64,000 nucleotides of DNA from Lactococcus fujiensis JCM 16395 (GTDB lineage Bacteria; Bacillota; Bacilli; Lactobacillales; Streptococcaceae). The DNA lies in NCBI RefSeq assembly GCF_002441655.1, contig NZ_JXJU01000003.1:124001-188000 (forward strand), read 5' to 3'. The notes beneath the pieces are model-generated. The model saw only the letters and a list, made by a program, of their open reading frames with translations. It was not told where the DNA came from and did no database searches. Below, one piece after another: positions 25,044 to 33,079 of this stretch. Positions within the stretch are counted from its first letter, which is position 1. Every line of letters begins with the position of its first letter. Both the position numbers and the translations under genes were made by a program.

Positions 25044-25666
25044 ATTATTTTTGTCCCGTGTACAAAATTTGTTCCTGTCAGTTCTGAGAATTTTTCATAG
25101 TTCTCGAAAGTTACTCCGCCACCGATCAGGAAATTAATTTTTCCAGCAGCATATTCGACAGAACGTTTGATTTTTTCAACTTTTAAAGGCTCTTTTAATG
25201 GACCACCATGCAATAAAATCTTATCCACACCTAGCTCAATAAGTTGATTGAGAGCTTCTTTTTGATCTTCTTCGGCAATTTCATCAAAAGCCATGTGGAA
25301 AGTGACAGGCAGGCCTTGGGAGGCTACCATGAGTATCTCCATTGCTTCTAAGTCAATCTTGTTGTCACTAGTCAATGCTCCAAAAACGAGATTTTGCGCG
25401 CCAGCCTCAATTGCTTTTAGAATATCATTTTCCATTATCTTTAATTCATACGAATTATAGATAAAGTCACCACCACGAGGACGAATCATGACTGCTAAAA
25501 TTGTTTTTGAATCGGTTAAAAATTCACTGGCTTGTTGAATCACACCATAAGAGGGAGTCGTACCACCGACTGCCAGATTGTCACAGAGTTCAATTCGTTC
25601 GACTTGGCTTTTTATTGCTGTAGGAATTTCTGTGAAGTTTTCGACGCAAAGTTCTCGGATAATCAT
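25034..25666 (-). CDS. cutC: CutC family protein
   Basis: 210 residues, TIM-barrel CutC family: ERIELCDNLAVGGTTPSYG, MIRPRGGDFIYNSYE, VTFHMAFDE, LLHGG, LIGGGVTFEN and the C-terminal FVHGTKI. Named for copper homeostasis in Escherichia coli, but the real activity is unclear. SD GAAGGAAG before the ATG. Convergent with ecsB and divergent from rlmA. Confidence 0.9.
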   Translation of the reverse strand: MIIRELCVENFTEIPTAIKSQVERIELCDNLAVGGTTPSYGVIQQASEFLTDSKTILAVMIRPRGGDFIYNSYELKIMENDILKAIEAGAQNLVFGALTSDNKIDLEAMEILMVASQGLPVTFHMAFDEIAEEDQKEALNQLIELGVDKILLHGGPLKEPLKVEKIKRSVEYAAGKINFLIGGGVTFENYEKFSELTGTNFVHGTKIIKK

Positions 25667-25717
25667 GTTTTACTTCCTTCTTTTCTTTTTGCTCATTTTA
25701 TTATACCATAGAGGTAT

Positions 25718-26539
25718 ATGCTAAAGAAAATCGAGAAATCTGCACAGTTTTTACAAAAAAATCAAAGTATACTTCGTTGTCCACTTTGTCATGAAACAAT
25801 ACGAGTCGAAGGCTATGCACTTGTATGTACCAACAACCATACTTTCAATCTCAATAAAAAAGGTTATGTTAATTTTTTACAGCAAAAGCCTGATATAGAA
25901 CACTATACGAGAAAAATGTTTGAACCCAGACGTCGATTAATTTCATCGGGAATGTATGCGTCGGTCTTGAGCGAAATTGAAAAAGAAATAGTCAAAGGAA
26001 ACCTTCTTGACGTCGGAACAGGTGAGGGGACTTTTTTAGATTTAATCCCATTTTCTGGAAATAAATTTGGCTTCGATATTGCAAAAGATGGAATCGAAAT
26101 GGCGACTGAACTTGAAATTCAGGGATTTTTGAGTTTGTCAGATCTGACCAATTTGCCTTTTGCAGATCAAACATTTTCCACAATATTGAACATTTTTACG
26201 CCGTCAAATTATCATGAATTCAAACGTGTCATGACTGACGATGGTGTCGTCTTAAAAATTGTCCCTGATCAATTTTATTTGAGAGAACTTCGTGAAAGCT
26301 ATGGAATTCCTCTCGACTATGACAACCATGCTGTCGTTGAACGCTTCAAGGAAGAGTTCCCAAAGCGTATTCAAAAAGAGATTCGTTCTGTTTTTGAAAT
26401 ACCAGAAGCACTTCGCCAAGACTTTTTAGAAATGAGTCCACTTGAGTGGGCTGTCTCATCTGAAGTAAAAGCATTAGCTCACCAAAATCCACCAAAAACG
26501 GCAACGGTTCATGTTCAATTATTAATTGGCAGAAAATAA
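25718..26539 (+). CDS. rlmA: 23S rRNA (guanine-N1)-methyltransferase RlmA(II)-type
   Basis: 273 residues. N-terminal zinc site (RCPLCHETI...VCTNNHTFN), KKGYVNFLQ linker, then a class-I methyltransferase with GNLLDVGTGEGTFL as the SAM loop and NIFTPSNYHEFKRVM in place of the catalytic motif, as in RlmA. In Gram-positives RlmA(II) methylates G748 of 23S rRNA in the exit tunnel and affects tylosin sensitivity. GAGG stands 5 bases before the ATG. Single gene. Confidence 0.9.
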   Translation: MLKKIEKSAQFLQKNQSILRCPLCHETIRVEGYALVCTNNHTFNLNKKGYVNFLQQKPDIEHYTRKMFEPRRRLISSGMYASVLSEIEKEIVKGNLLDVGTGEGTFLDLIPFSGNKFGFDIAKDGIEMATELEIQGFLSLSDLTNLPFADQTFSTILNIFTPSNYHEFKRVMTDDGVVLKIVPDQFYLRELRESYGIPLDYDNHAVVERFKEEFPKRIQKEIRSVFEIPEALRQDFLEMSPLEWAVSSEVKALAHQNPPKTATVHVQLLIGRK

Positions 26540-26552
26540 ATCATTTGAAACA

Positions 26553-26582
26553 AAAAAGTCTGTCACTTGTGACAGACTTTTT
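26553..26582. terminator. Bidirectional terminator
   Basis: AAAAAGTCTGTCA-CTTG-TGACAGACTTTTT between convergent rlmA and the 93-residue gene. Confidence 0.92.
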
Positions 26583-26587
26583 AATAT

Positions 26588-26869
26588 TTATTTCATCAGC
26601 ATTTTAAAGCCCTCGCTTAATCCTTTTTTGCAAGCGAGAAAAATGATTAGGGAAAGGACAAAAGCAATAGGTACGGCAATGATCGCAGTCATTACTGACA
26701 CAAGCCAGTATGTTAAAATTGCTAACAAAACTGAAAAAAGAGCAATATTAACAAAAAATGTCAATTCAGAAACACGTTTATCAAGGTTCGATGAAGTTTT
26801 GTTTTGTGTTTCGGCGTAATCATAGTAAGTCTGTTTTTCGTAGAAGTCTTTAAAGTTTCTTAATTCCAT
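26588..26869 (-). CDS. Small two-segment membrane protein (DUF3270-like)
   Basis: 93 residues: a charged, Tyr-rich N-terminal half (FYEKQTYYDYAETQNKTSSNLDKRVSE) and two adjacent membrane segments (about 38-58 and 60-80). It resembles the DUF3270 family of streptococci by layout; this is a tentative match. No strong Shine-Dalgarno. Function unknown. Confidence 0.6.
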   Translation of the reverse strand: MELRNFKDFYEKQTYYDYAETQNKTSSNLDKRVSELTFFVNIALFSVLLAILTYWLVSVMTAIIAVPIAFVLSLIIFLACKKGLSEGFKMLMK

Positions 26870-27023
26870 AATGTTTTACTTAACTTTCCTGAATTTATGT
26901 ACTTTTCATTATAGTACAAATGATAGACGATTACAAGTCAAATAGATATCGTTGGTTACAATAATATTACTGTTGTGTAAAAATAACTTTAAGTTGAAGT
27001 CTGAAAAGGACAAATAAACATGA

Positions 27024-27029
27024 TATAAT
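27024..27029 (+). promoter_or_regulatory. Promoter -10 of the trhP1 gene
   Basis: TATAAT with TGA in front (extended -10). The -35 is weak (CTGAAA 27001-27006, 17 bases away). Confidence 0.55.
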
Positions 27030-27085
27030 AGAAATCAGAATTGGGAACTCATTTAATCCATGAATGAAAGAGAAGATTGAAGAAA

Positions 27086-28015
27086 ATGATAAAAATTACA
27101 GCAACAGCAGAAAGTATTGAACAAGCTCGTAAATTGTTAGAAATAGGTGTTGATAATCTTAATATCGGAGAAGGTGAATTTGGACTGCGAGTTCCCACCG
27201 CTTTGACTTTGGACGAAATTCGTGAAATAACAAGGATGGCCCATGAAGCAGGAAAGACAGTAACTGTTGCAGTGAATGCTTTGATGCACGTCGAGAAAAT
27301 GGAAAAAATTAAACCATTTCTTGATTTTTTACAAGAAATTAAGGTCGATAGGATTACAGTTGGCGATGCAGGTGTTGTTTTTGTGCTTCAGCGTGATGGT
27401 TATACACTTCCATTTGTTTACGATGCCTCAACGCTCGTTACCTCAGCGCGACAAGTAAATTTCTGGGCTGCGCAAGGAGCCATCGGGGCTGTTTTAGCGA
27501 GGGAATTACCCAAAGAAGAACTTGAAATAATGTCAACTCACCTTGATATACCTACCGAGATTTTGGTCTATGGTGCTACTGTCATTCATCAGAGCAAACG
27601 TCCCTTGTTGCAAAACTATTTCAATTTTATCAAAGTGGACAGTGAAAATGTAGGTAAAGGTCGCCAGGCAAATCATTTTATTTCAGAACCTAAAAAAGAA
27701 GATACTCACTATAGTATTTTTGAAGATCAGCAGGGGACGCATATCTTTGCAAATGATGATATTAATATGATGACTGAACTTGCAGACTTGTCTCAAATGG
27801 GGTATCAAAATTGGAAGCTCGATGGTATCTTCACACCTGGAGATGGGTTTGTTGAGATTGCTCAATTATTTGTTGAAGCGAAAATATTAGTGGAATCAAA
27901 CCAATTTACTTTAGCAGAAGCAACACGTTTGGATGAAGCCGTTCGTCGATTACACCCAGCAGAACGCACTGTTTCACATGGTTTTTATGACATAAATCCT
28001 GCAAAAATTAAGTGA
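27086..28015 (+). CDS. trhP1: U32 family protein TrhP1-like (tRNA hydroxylation)
   Basis: 309 residues from ATG 27086, the length of Bacillus YrrN/TrhP1. Peptidase U32 fold with IKITATAESIEQARKLLEIGVDNLNIG at the N-terminus. It lacks the cysteine cluster of TrhP2. In Bacillus, TrhP1 and TrhP2 together are needed for prephenate-dependent 5-hydroxyuridine at the wobble position of tRNA. The second member lies 0.7 kb downstream with a GNAT gene between. Function is by family and gene pairing. Confidence 0.83.
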   Translation: MIKITATAESIEQARKLLEIGVDNLNIGEGEFGLRVPTALTLDEIREITRMAHEAGKTVTVAVNALMHVEKMEKIKPFLDFLQEIKVDRITVGDAGVVFVLQRDGYTLPFVYDASTLVTSARQVNFWAAQGAIGAVLARELPKEELEIMSTHLDIPTEILVYGATVIHQSKRPLLQNYFNFIKVDSENVGKGRQANHFISEPKKEDTHYSIFEDQQGTHIFANDDINMMTELADLSQMGYQNWKLDGIFTPGDGFVEIAQLFVEAKILVESNQFTLAEATRLDEAVRRLHPAERTVSHGFYDINPAKIK

Positions 28016-28486
28016 ATGGCCAATCTGGTGAGTAAAAGAATGCAGATTAAAAAATATCATGCCATTGACCTCGATATTTATGAGGCAGGATTAGAATTAC
28101 GAAATAAAATTCTGAGAATTCCATTAGGAAAAAGTCTATACGATGAAAATTTATCTATTGAAAAAGAAAATGATTTTTATGGTTTATTTCTAGAAAATGT
28201 ATTGTCTGCGACGCTTGGAATTTTTGAAGAAAGTCCTATAATTGCACATTTAACCTCATTTGCGGTCGAAGAAAAGGTACAACAAATGGGCGTTGGCAGT
28301 GCACTATTAAATTTCGTCGAAAATGACTTAGTCAAAATGGGATTCAAAGAAATTGAGGTTAGTGCTCGTCAGACAGCATTAGGATTTTATCAAAAAATGG
28401 GTTTTGAAGTAAGTGACGGACCAATTTGGAATGAAGACTTGGAAATCTGGGACTTCTTAATGTTCAAAAAATTGAAAGATATTTAG
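28016..28486 (+). CDS. GNAT family N-acetyltransferase
   Basis: 156 residues. The acetyl-CoA loop is VQQMGVGSALLNFVENDL, followed by IEVSARQTALGFYQKMGFEV, the end typical of ElaA/YjcF-like GNATs. The ATG at 28016 abuts the stop of trhP1. An alternative start at ATG 28040 (MQIKKYHAID) fits the family N-terminus better; neither has a good Shine-Dalgarno. Substrate unknown. Confidence 0.83.
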   Translation: MANLVSKRMQIKKYHAIDLDIYEAGLELRNKILRIPLGKSLYDENLSIEKENDFYGLFLENVLSATLGIFEESPIIAHLTSFAVEEKVQQMGVGSALLNFVENDLVKMGFKEIEVSARQTALGFYQKMGFEVSDGPIWNEDLEIWDFLMFKKLKDI

Positions 28487-28500
28487 AAAAATATTAATAG

Positions 28501-28526
28501 AAGGCTATTTTGTAATAGTCTTTTAA
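28501..28526 (+). terminator. Terminator after the GNAT gene
   Basis: AAGGCTATT-TTGT-AATAGTCTT followed by TTAATT; one G-U pair. Confidence 0.7.
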
Positions 28527-28736
28527 TTATTTCAAAGTTGAGAAATTAAGAAAAAGTTCACAATGTCAAATAGATTTGTCACAGGTTCTGTTGGGAATGG
28601 TTGAAAGATTCTTGTAAAATAGGAGTATAAAAAGTTTTGGTCATTAAGTCTGATTTGCATGAGGCTTAAAAGGAGAGTGAGTTTTCATTCGACCTTTTCA
28701 AAATACTTACTATCTTGAAAATAGAAGGAATCTAAA
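28527..28736 (+). promoter_or_regulatory. trhP2 promoter and leader
   Basis: A promoter is visible as TTGGGA, 18-base spacer, TAAAAT (ending about 28621). The roughly 110-base leader that follows contains AAAAGG and CCTTTT able to pair around 28668-28700. I recognise no known riboswitch in it. Confidence 0.45.
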
Positions 28737-30035
28737 ATGCAAAAAAAATTAAATCGTCCTGAAGTTTTGGCTCCAGCAGGAACTTTGGAAAAGCTCAAAG
28801 TAGCGATTAAATATGGTGCTGACGCCGTTTATATTGGTGGACAGGCTTATGGGTTGCGCTCTCGTGCTGGAAACTTTTCGTTTGAAGAAATGGCTGAAGG
28901 CGTTGCTTTCGCGAAAGCACACCATGCCAAGGTTTACGTAGCTGCAAACATGGTTACCCATGAAGGAAATGAAAAAGGTGCAGGAGAATGGTTTAGAACC
29001 TTGCGAGACATCGGAATTTCTGCCGTTATCGTTTCTGATCCAGCATTAATTTCAATTTGTGCCAGTGAGGCCCCGGGTTTAGCCATTCATTTGTCAACAC
29101 AGGCGTCGGCCACAAATTATGAAACCTTACAATTTTGGCAAAAATTAGGATTGGAACGCGTAGTATTGGCACGGGAAGTCTCAATGAACGAACTTTCTGA
29201 GATTCGCAAACATACAGATATAGAAATTGAAGCATTTGTACATGGAGCAATGTGTATTTCCTATTCTGGTCGATGTGTTTTATCAAATTATATGAGTTTG
29301 CGTGATGCCAATCGGGGGGGCTGTTCTCAGTCATGTCGCTGGAAATATGATTTATATGATCTTCCTTTTGGTCAAGAGCGAAAATCCATTCATGGCGAAA
29401 TCCCTGAAGCATTTTCAATGTCTGCTGTGGATATGAGTATGATTGACCATATTCCTGATATGATTGAAAATGGAGTCAATTCCTTGAAAATTGAGGGACG
29501 CATGAAATCAATTCATTATGTATCAACGGTAGCAATGGTATACAAAAAAGCAATTGATGCATATCTTGAAGGAGCGGATGTATATGAAAAGGTGAAGCAA
29601 AGCTTGGTGGATGAATTATGGAAAGTTGCCCAAAGGGAATTAGATACGGGCTTCTATTATAGTACTCCTGACGAAAATAAACAGCTGTTTGGTGCCCGTC
29701 GAAAAATTCCTGAATACAAATTTGTCGGAGAGGTTGTTGATTATGATGCAGAGGCAATGGTAGCTACAATCCGTCAGCGAAATGTTATCCAAGAGGGGGA
29801 TGCTATTGAATTTTATGGCCCCGGTTTCCGTCATGTGGAAACCATCGTCCAAAATCTGCGTTTAGCAGAAAACGATGAAATCATTGACAGGGCCCCAAAT
29901 CCAATGACCTTGCTCCATATTGATGTTCCATTTGCTGTTGTCCCAGGAGACATGATTCGTAAGTCAGGGTCAGGGCTAATTAACTTATATGACAAGTCTA
30001 CAGGAGTAAGAAAAACAGTTCGTGCCCAAGCATAG
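28737..30035 (+). CDS. trhP2: U32 family protein TrhP2-like (tRNA hydroxylation)
   Basis: 432 residues. Begins RPEVLAPAGTLEKLKVAIKYGADAVYIGGQ. The core cysteine cluster CISYSGRCVLSNYM..RDANRGGCSQSCRWKYDL would hold an iron-sulfur centre, and SLKIEGRMKS follows. This is the YrrO/TrhP2 form: with TrhP1 it introduces ho5U34 in tRNA using a prephenate-derived pathway (family knowledge). SD GAAGGAA before the ATG. Confidence 0.88.
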   Translation: MQKKLNRPEVLAPAGTLEKLKVAIKYGADAVYIGGQAYGLRSRAGNFSFEEMAEGVAFAKAHHAKVYVAANMVTHEGNEKGAGEWFRTLRDIGISAVIVSDPALISICASEAPGLAIHLSTQASATNYETLQFWQKLGLERVVLAREVSMNELSEIRKHTDIEIEAFVHGAMCISYSGRCVLSNYMSLRDANRGGCSQSCRWKYDLYDLPFGQERKSIHGEIPEAFSMSAVDMSMIDHIPDMIENGVNSLKIEGRMKSIHYVSTVAMVYKKAIDAYLEGADVYEKVKQSLVDELWKVAQRELDTGFYYSTPDENKQLFGARRKIPEYKFVGEVVDYDAEAMVATIRQRNVIQEGDAIEFYGPGFRHVETIVQNLRLAENDEIIDRAPNPMTLLHIDVPFAVVPGDMIRKSGSGLINLYDKSTGVRKTVRAQA

Positions 30036-30044
30036 TATAGATTG

Positions 30045-30072
30045 AAATCTGTCTTTTAGACAGATTTTTTTT
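30045..30072 (+). terminator. Terminator of trhP2
   Basis: AAATCTGTCT-TTT-AGACAGATTT followed by T run. Confidence 0.92.
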
Positions 30073-30130
30073 CATATTTATGCTTAAATAGGAGATGAAG
30101 AAAACTAGAAAATAGAAAGATGAGTAGAAG

Positions 30131-30847
30131 ATGAAAAAAATTGGCGTTTATTTTGGTACATTTGCACCAATGCACATAGGACATTTGCATCAGGTTTATA
30201 AAGCAGCATTTGAAAATGATGAAGTTCTGCTTGTTGCATCAGGTTTTGATGACGATCGTGGTGCGAAAATAGGACTCGATTTGAATCGGCGCGTTTCAGC
30301 ACTGACAGAATTTTTTTCAGATGAATCTCATATTCATGTTGTAAAATTAGACGAAAATGACTTACCACCGATGCCTGATGGTTGGGACGAGTGGACTAGT
30401 CGATTGCTTGAGTTTGTCCATTCGATTGCTGAAGGTGAAATTTTCAAAGCAACATTTTATGTAGGGGAAGAAGAGTACGTCACAGAATTGAGAAAACGCT
30501 TTCCACTGAATGAGAATACTTACCTTGCCAAAATTGCTGATCGGTCAAATATTCCAATTTCGGCGACTCAAATCAGAAGTCAGCCACAAAAAAATTGGGA
30601 AAAAATTATCCCGACTTTTCAACCTTATTTTGTCAAAAGGGTGAAAATAAAAACCGTCAATGCCGACCTTCTTATATTACGATTAAATAAACTTTTTGCG
30701 AATTCTGGAGTTCAATTTGTTTCAACAGCAACCCCCATTTATGATTTAGAACTTGAGTGTCATCAAAGACAGCTCCTGCAAGATTTTTATACGATCATTG
30801 ACCAAGTTAACAAAATCTACGATTTAGAAGTCTTGAGACTAAAATAA
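30131..30847 (+). CDS. NadR-like nucleotidyltransferase lacking the kinase core
   Basis: 238 residues. Residues 1-170 match the NMN adenylyltransferase domain of NadR: GVYFGTFAPMHIGHL (HxGH), DRGAKIGLDLNRRVSAL, ENDLPPMPDGWDEW, FYVGEEEYVTELRKRFP and ISATQIRSQP (ISxTxxR). In bifunctional NadR the P-loop ribosylnicotinamide kinase follows. Here, right after FVKRVKIKTV, there is no GxxxxGKST and only about 65 residues (LILRLNKLFANSGVQFVS...) remain, possibly the tail of the kinase domain after an in-frame loss. NMN to NAD conversion may survive; kinase activity should not. Confidence 0.75.
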   Translation: MKKIGVYFGTFAPMHIGHLHQVYKAAFENDEVLLVASGFDDDRGAKIGLDLNRRVSALTEFFSDESHIHVVKLDENDLPPMPDGWDEWTSRLLEFVHSIAEGEIFKATFYVGEEEYVTELRKRFPLNENTYLAKIADRSNIPISATQIRSQPQKNWEKIIPTFQPYFVKRVKIKTVNADLLILRLNKLFANSGVQFVSTATPIYDLELECHQRQLLQDFYTIIDQVNKIYDLEVLRLK

Positions 30848-30879
30848 TAAATCAGAGCTTAATGCTCTGATTTATTTTG
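30847..30879. terminator. Bidirectional terminator
   Basis: ATAAATCAGAGC (30847-30858) and GCTCTGATTTAT (30864-30875), then T-rich, between convergent genes. Confidence 0.9.
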
Positions 30880-31227
30880 TAGTTTTTCATAAAAATGGTG
30901 TTTCTTTAACAAAATGAAATCCAAATGATTTTCAAGTTCGCTAATTTGATGGCGTAAAATGCGTTCTTGATCAACTAAGATACTGATGCGTTGGATGATT
31001 GTTTGGTCGCCTTTCTTACGAAGCTCAGCATAGTTTAACATCGTTTCCAGATTCATTCCGATTTGTTTTGCCTGTTTTATGAAACGAATCCATTCCAAGT
31101 CATCTTCAGAAAATGTACGATAGCCATTTTCTAATCTTTTTGGCTCCAAAATCCTAATTGTTTCATAATAACGAAGCGTTGAAATGGGTAATCCTGTCAA
31201 TTGGGATATTTCTGATATTTTATACAT
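30859..31227 (-). CDS. MerR family transcriptional regulator
   Basis: 122 residues. N-terminal winged helix (MYKISEISQLTGLPISTLRYYETIRILEPKRLENGYRTFSEDDLEWIRFIKQAKQIG) followed by a dimerising coiled coil (about 75-115). No cysteines suited to metal sensing. SD TGAGGAAA. MerR regulators often control the divergent neighbour; here that neighbour is only a decayed fragment, so its target may be lost or elsewhere. Confidence 0.9.
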   Translation of the reverse strand: MYKISEISQLTGLPISTLRYYETIRILEPKRLENGYRTFSEDDLEWIRFIKQAKQIGMNLETMLNYAELRKKGDQTIIQRISILVDQERILRHQISELENHLDFILLKKHHFYEKLQNKSEH

Positions 31228-31301
31228 TATTTCCTCACAAAATCATTGCCCTCAAGTGAACTTTATAGTTTGTACTAATTATAACAAAAAAGGGAGAAAC
31301 G

Positions 31302-31420
31302 ATGAATAAAGTGACAGTGCTCTGTTTATTCGATGCATTCCACAGGTCGAATTTTCTAACATGTTAAATGCGATTGATATTGTAAAAGCCTTGGTTGAAA
31401 AAGAAAAAGAGAACCTCTAG
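31302..31420 (+). pseudogene. Remnant of a short gene divergent from merR
   Basis: ATG 31302 has a fine Shine-Dalgarno (AAAGGGAG), but the frame (MNKVTVLCLFDAFHR...) stops after 21 codons. A second frame, without its own start, runs from about 31310 to the stop at 31418-31420 and ends like a normal helical C-terminus (IPQVEFSNMLNAIDIVKALV then EKEKENL). I read this as the two ends of a larger gene joined by deletion and frameshift. The parent family is not recognisable. Confidence 0.5.
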
Positions 31421-31433
31421 TTCTCTTTTTCTT
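31401..31433. terminator. Bidirectional terminator inside coding ends
   Basis: Inverted repeat with 14 perfect pairs: AAGAAAAAGAGAAC (31401-31414) and its complement (31420-31433), loop CTCTA. It encodes the last codons of recF on one strand and of the remnant on the other. Confidence 0.8.
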
Positions 31434-32496
31434 CAATTGTTCCCTGATTGACAGTAAATACAGATAAGTTTTCTGGCATATTTTTCAAATGGTCAAGTGT
31501 TGTTGTCGTCATAAAAGTTTGTGTTTTCCCCAAACTGGTTTTTATCAAATCGAGTTGTCGCGTATTATCTAATTCACTCATGACATCGTCTAAAAGTAAA
31601 ATAGGGTATTCACCAGTTTCTTCATAAATCAAATCAATTTCAGCTAATTTGACAGATAAAGCCACTGTCCTTTGTTGACCCTGACTTCCGAAGTCAGCAA
31701 CATTCATATCGTTAATGATAAATTGCAAATCATCACGGTGCGGTCCCACACTGGTTAAATGACGATAAGTGTCGAGCGAGTGGCGCTCAGTCAGTTCTGA
31801 CAGAAAATCATCTTTCACGTGTTTTTGATAAATGATCTGAAGTTTTTCTTTATCATGGGTCAATTGCGCATGAACTTTTTGGGCATAATGATTTAATTTT
31901 TCGATGAATTTAGCACGTTGTTCAATAAGTTTGTTTCCATGTAAAACGAGTTGTTCATCTAATACAGCCAAAAAATGAGCATCGATTTTATCAGAATCAA
32001 ATTTTAAATATGCATTCCGCTCTTTTAAAGCGCGATTATAACGAACGCTATCATAGAGATAAACAGGACGAATTTGCCCAAGCTCCATATCCATGAAACG
32101 TCGACGACCAGCTGGCGCACCTTTGACTAATTCCAAATTCTCAGGTGCAAACATTATTAAATTGAGCTGCCCAATGTAATCTGCAAGTCGATTTTCTTTC
32201 AAATGATTCGCTTTTGCGATTCGGCCTTTGTGATTCAAAATAACTTCAAGCGGAACACGTCCGCCATTCTTTTCAACTAGGCCGGCCACCTTCATTTCTT
32301 TAGCTGTCCAACGAATCAGTTCTTTATCGTGGCTCGTCCGGTGAGAACGAGTCAAAGCTAGAAAATAAATGGCTTCAAGGATATTCGTTTTTCCCTGAGC
32401 ATTCTGTCCTAAAAAAATATTGAGCTGCGGATGAAAATCTAACTCAAGGTGCTCATAATTTCTAAAATTGGTTAACTGAAGAGAATTTAGTTTCAT
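31417..32496 (-). CDS. recF: DNA repair ATPase RecF
   Basis: 359 residues. SMC-like ATPase: Walker A FLGQNAQGKTNILEAIYFLA, signature GSQGQQRTVALSVKLAEI, Walker B PILLLDDVMSELD. RecF with RecO and RecR loads RecA at single-strand gaps. It follows yaaA by 19 bases, the usual pair; dnaA-dnaN-gyrB are not adjacent here. Confidence 0.96.
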   Translation of the reverse strand: MKLNSLQLTNFRNYEHLELDFHPQLNIFLGQNAQGKTNILEAIYFLALTRSHRTSHDKELIRWTAKEMKVAGLVEKNGGRVPLEVILNHKGRIAKANHLKENRLADYIGQLNLIMFAPENLELVKGAPAGRRRFMDMELGQIRPVYLYDSVRYNRALKERNAYLKFDSDKIDAHFLAVLDEQLVLHGNKLIEQRAKFIEKLNHYAQKVHAQLTHDKEKLQIIYQKHVKDDFLSELTERHSLDTYRHLTSVGPHRDDLQFIINDMNVADFGSQGQQRTVALSVKLAEIDLIYEETGEYPILLLDDVMSELDNTRQLDLIKTSLGKTQTFMTTTTLDHLKNMPENLSVFTVNQGTIEEKEN

Positions 32497-32515
32497 TCAT
32501 TTTACCAAACTGAGA

Positions 32516-32878
32516 TCAAGAACGACCTGGAAAACGTGGTGCAGCTTTCTTAGGTGCTTTTTTAGGCTTATTTTCTGCATTCATTTTCTTGACGATTGCT
32601 TTTACTCGATCCTCTTCAGCTTTTTCCTCATTACGATCCGCAAGTTGTTGTGCTGTTGCGGCAACGAAACGGACTGATAAATCATAAGTTGGAAGCTCAA
32701 GTAAGTCTCCATCGTGCATTTTTTTACCACGTCTATTTTCAGGTTCGTGATTATGGAAAATTTCTCCGTCGTTAGATGCCAAAAACATCTTCGCTTGACC
32801 ACCTGTAGCAATCAAGCCTAATTCTTTCAACGCTTGACCTAGTGTAATGTATTCTTCAAATAATATAAAATTTTGCAT
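32516..32878 (-). CDS. yaaA: S4 domain protein YaaA
   Basis: 120 residues: an S4-type RNA-binding fold (ITLGQALKELGLIATGGQAKMFLASN..VNGE-like EIFHNHEPENRRGKKMHDGD) and a Lys/Ala/Pro-rich basic tail (ENKPKKAPKKAAPRFPGRS) longer than in Bacillus YaaA. Conserved upstream of recF. The ATG lies six bases after the extended -10 TGTTAAAAT (minus strand, hexamer 32885-32890), so the mRNA is probably leaderless. Confidence 0.88.
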   Translation of the reverse strand: MQNFILFEEYITLGQALKELGLIATGGQAKMFLASNDGEIFHNHEPENRRGKKMHDGDLLELPTYDLSVRFVAATAQQLADRNEEKAEEDRVKAIVKKMNAENKPKKAPKKAAPRFPGRS

Positions 32879-32884
32879 AACCCA

Positions 32885-32893
32885 ATTTTAACA
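32885..32893 (-). promoter_or_regulatory. Extended -10 of yaaA-recF (leaderless type)
   Basis: TGT-TAAAAT on the minus strand, six bases before the ATG, no Shine-Dalgarno. Confidence 0.6.
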
Positions 32894-32936
32894 CAAATTT
32901 TAAAGAATCGTACGTGTATTTTTTTGAGATTTTGGT

Positions 32937-33079
32937 ATAATAGAATTTACTAGAAAAGTTGCCAAAAAGATGTAGAGAAATTGGAATTTAAAAGTAAGAA
33001 ATTGATTAGGGGAATTCTCTACTATTAAGACAACTCGCTCGAACAAAATATTGTTCCTGCATGAAAGTGAATTGAAAAT
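32937..33079 (+). promoter_or_regulatory. ymfF operon promoter and leader
   Basis: TGG-TATAAT at 32934-32942 is an extended -10. The 130-base leader holds a long-range stem (GTAGAGAA about 32971-32978 with TTCTCTAC about 33016-33023), a hairpin GAACAA-AATA-TTGTTC (about 33039-33054) and a four-codon ORF MKVN (33061-33075) ending five bases before the TTG start of ymfF. Confidence 0.5.

Noticed and set aside
28749-29852. Several minus-strand ORFs inside trhP2
   Set aside because: All lie antisense to a conserved gene and lack start signals.
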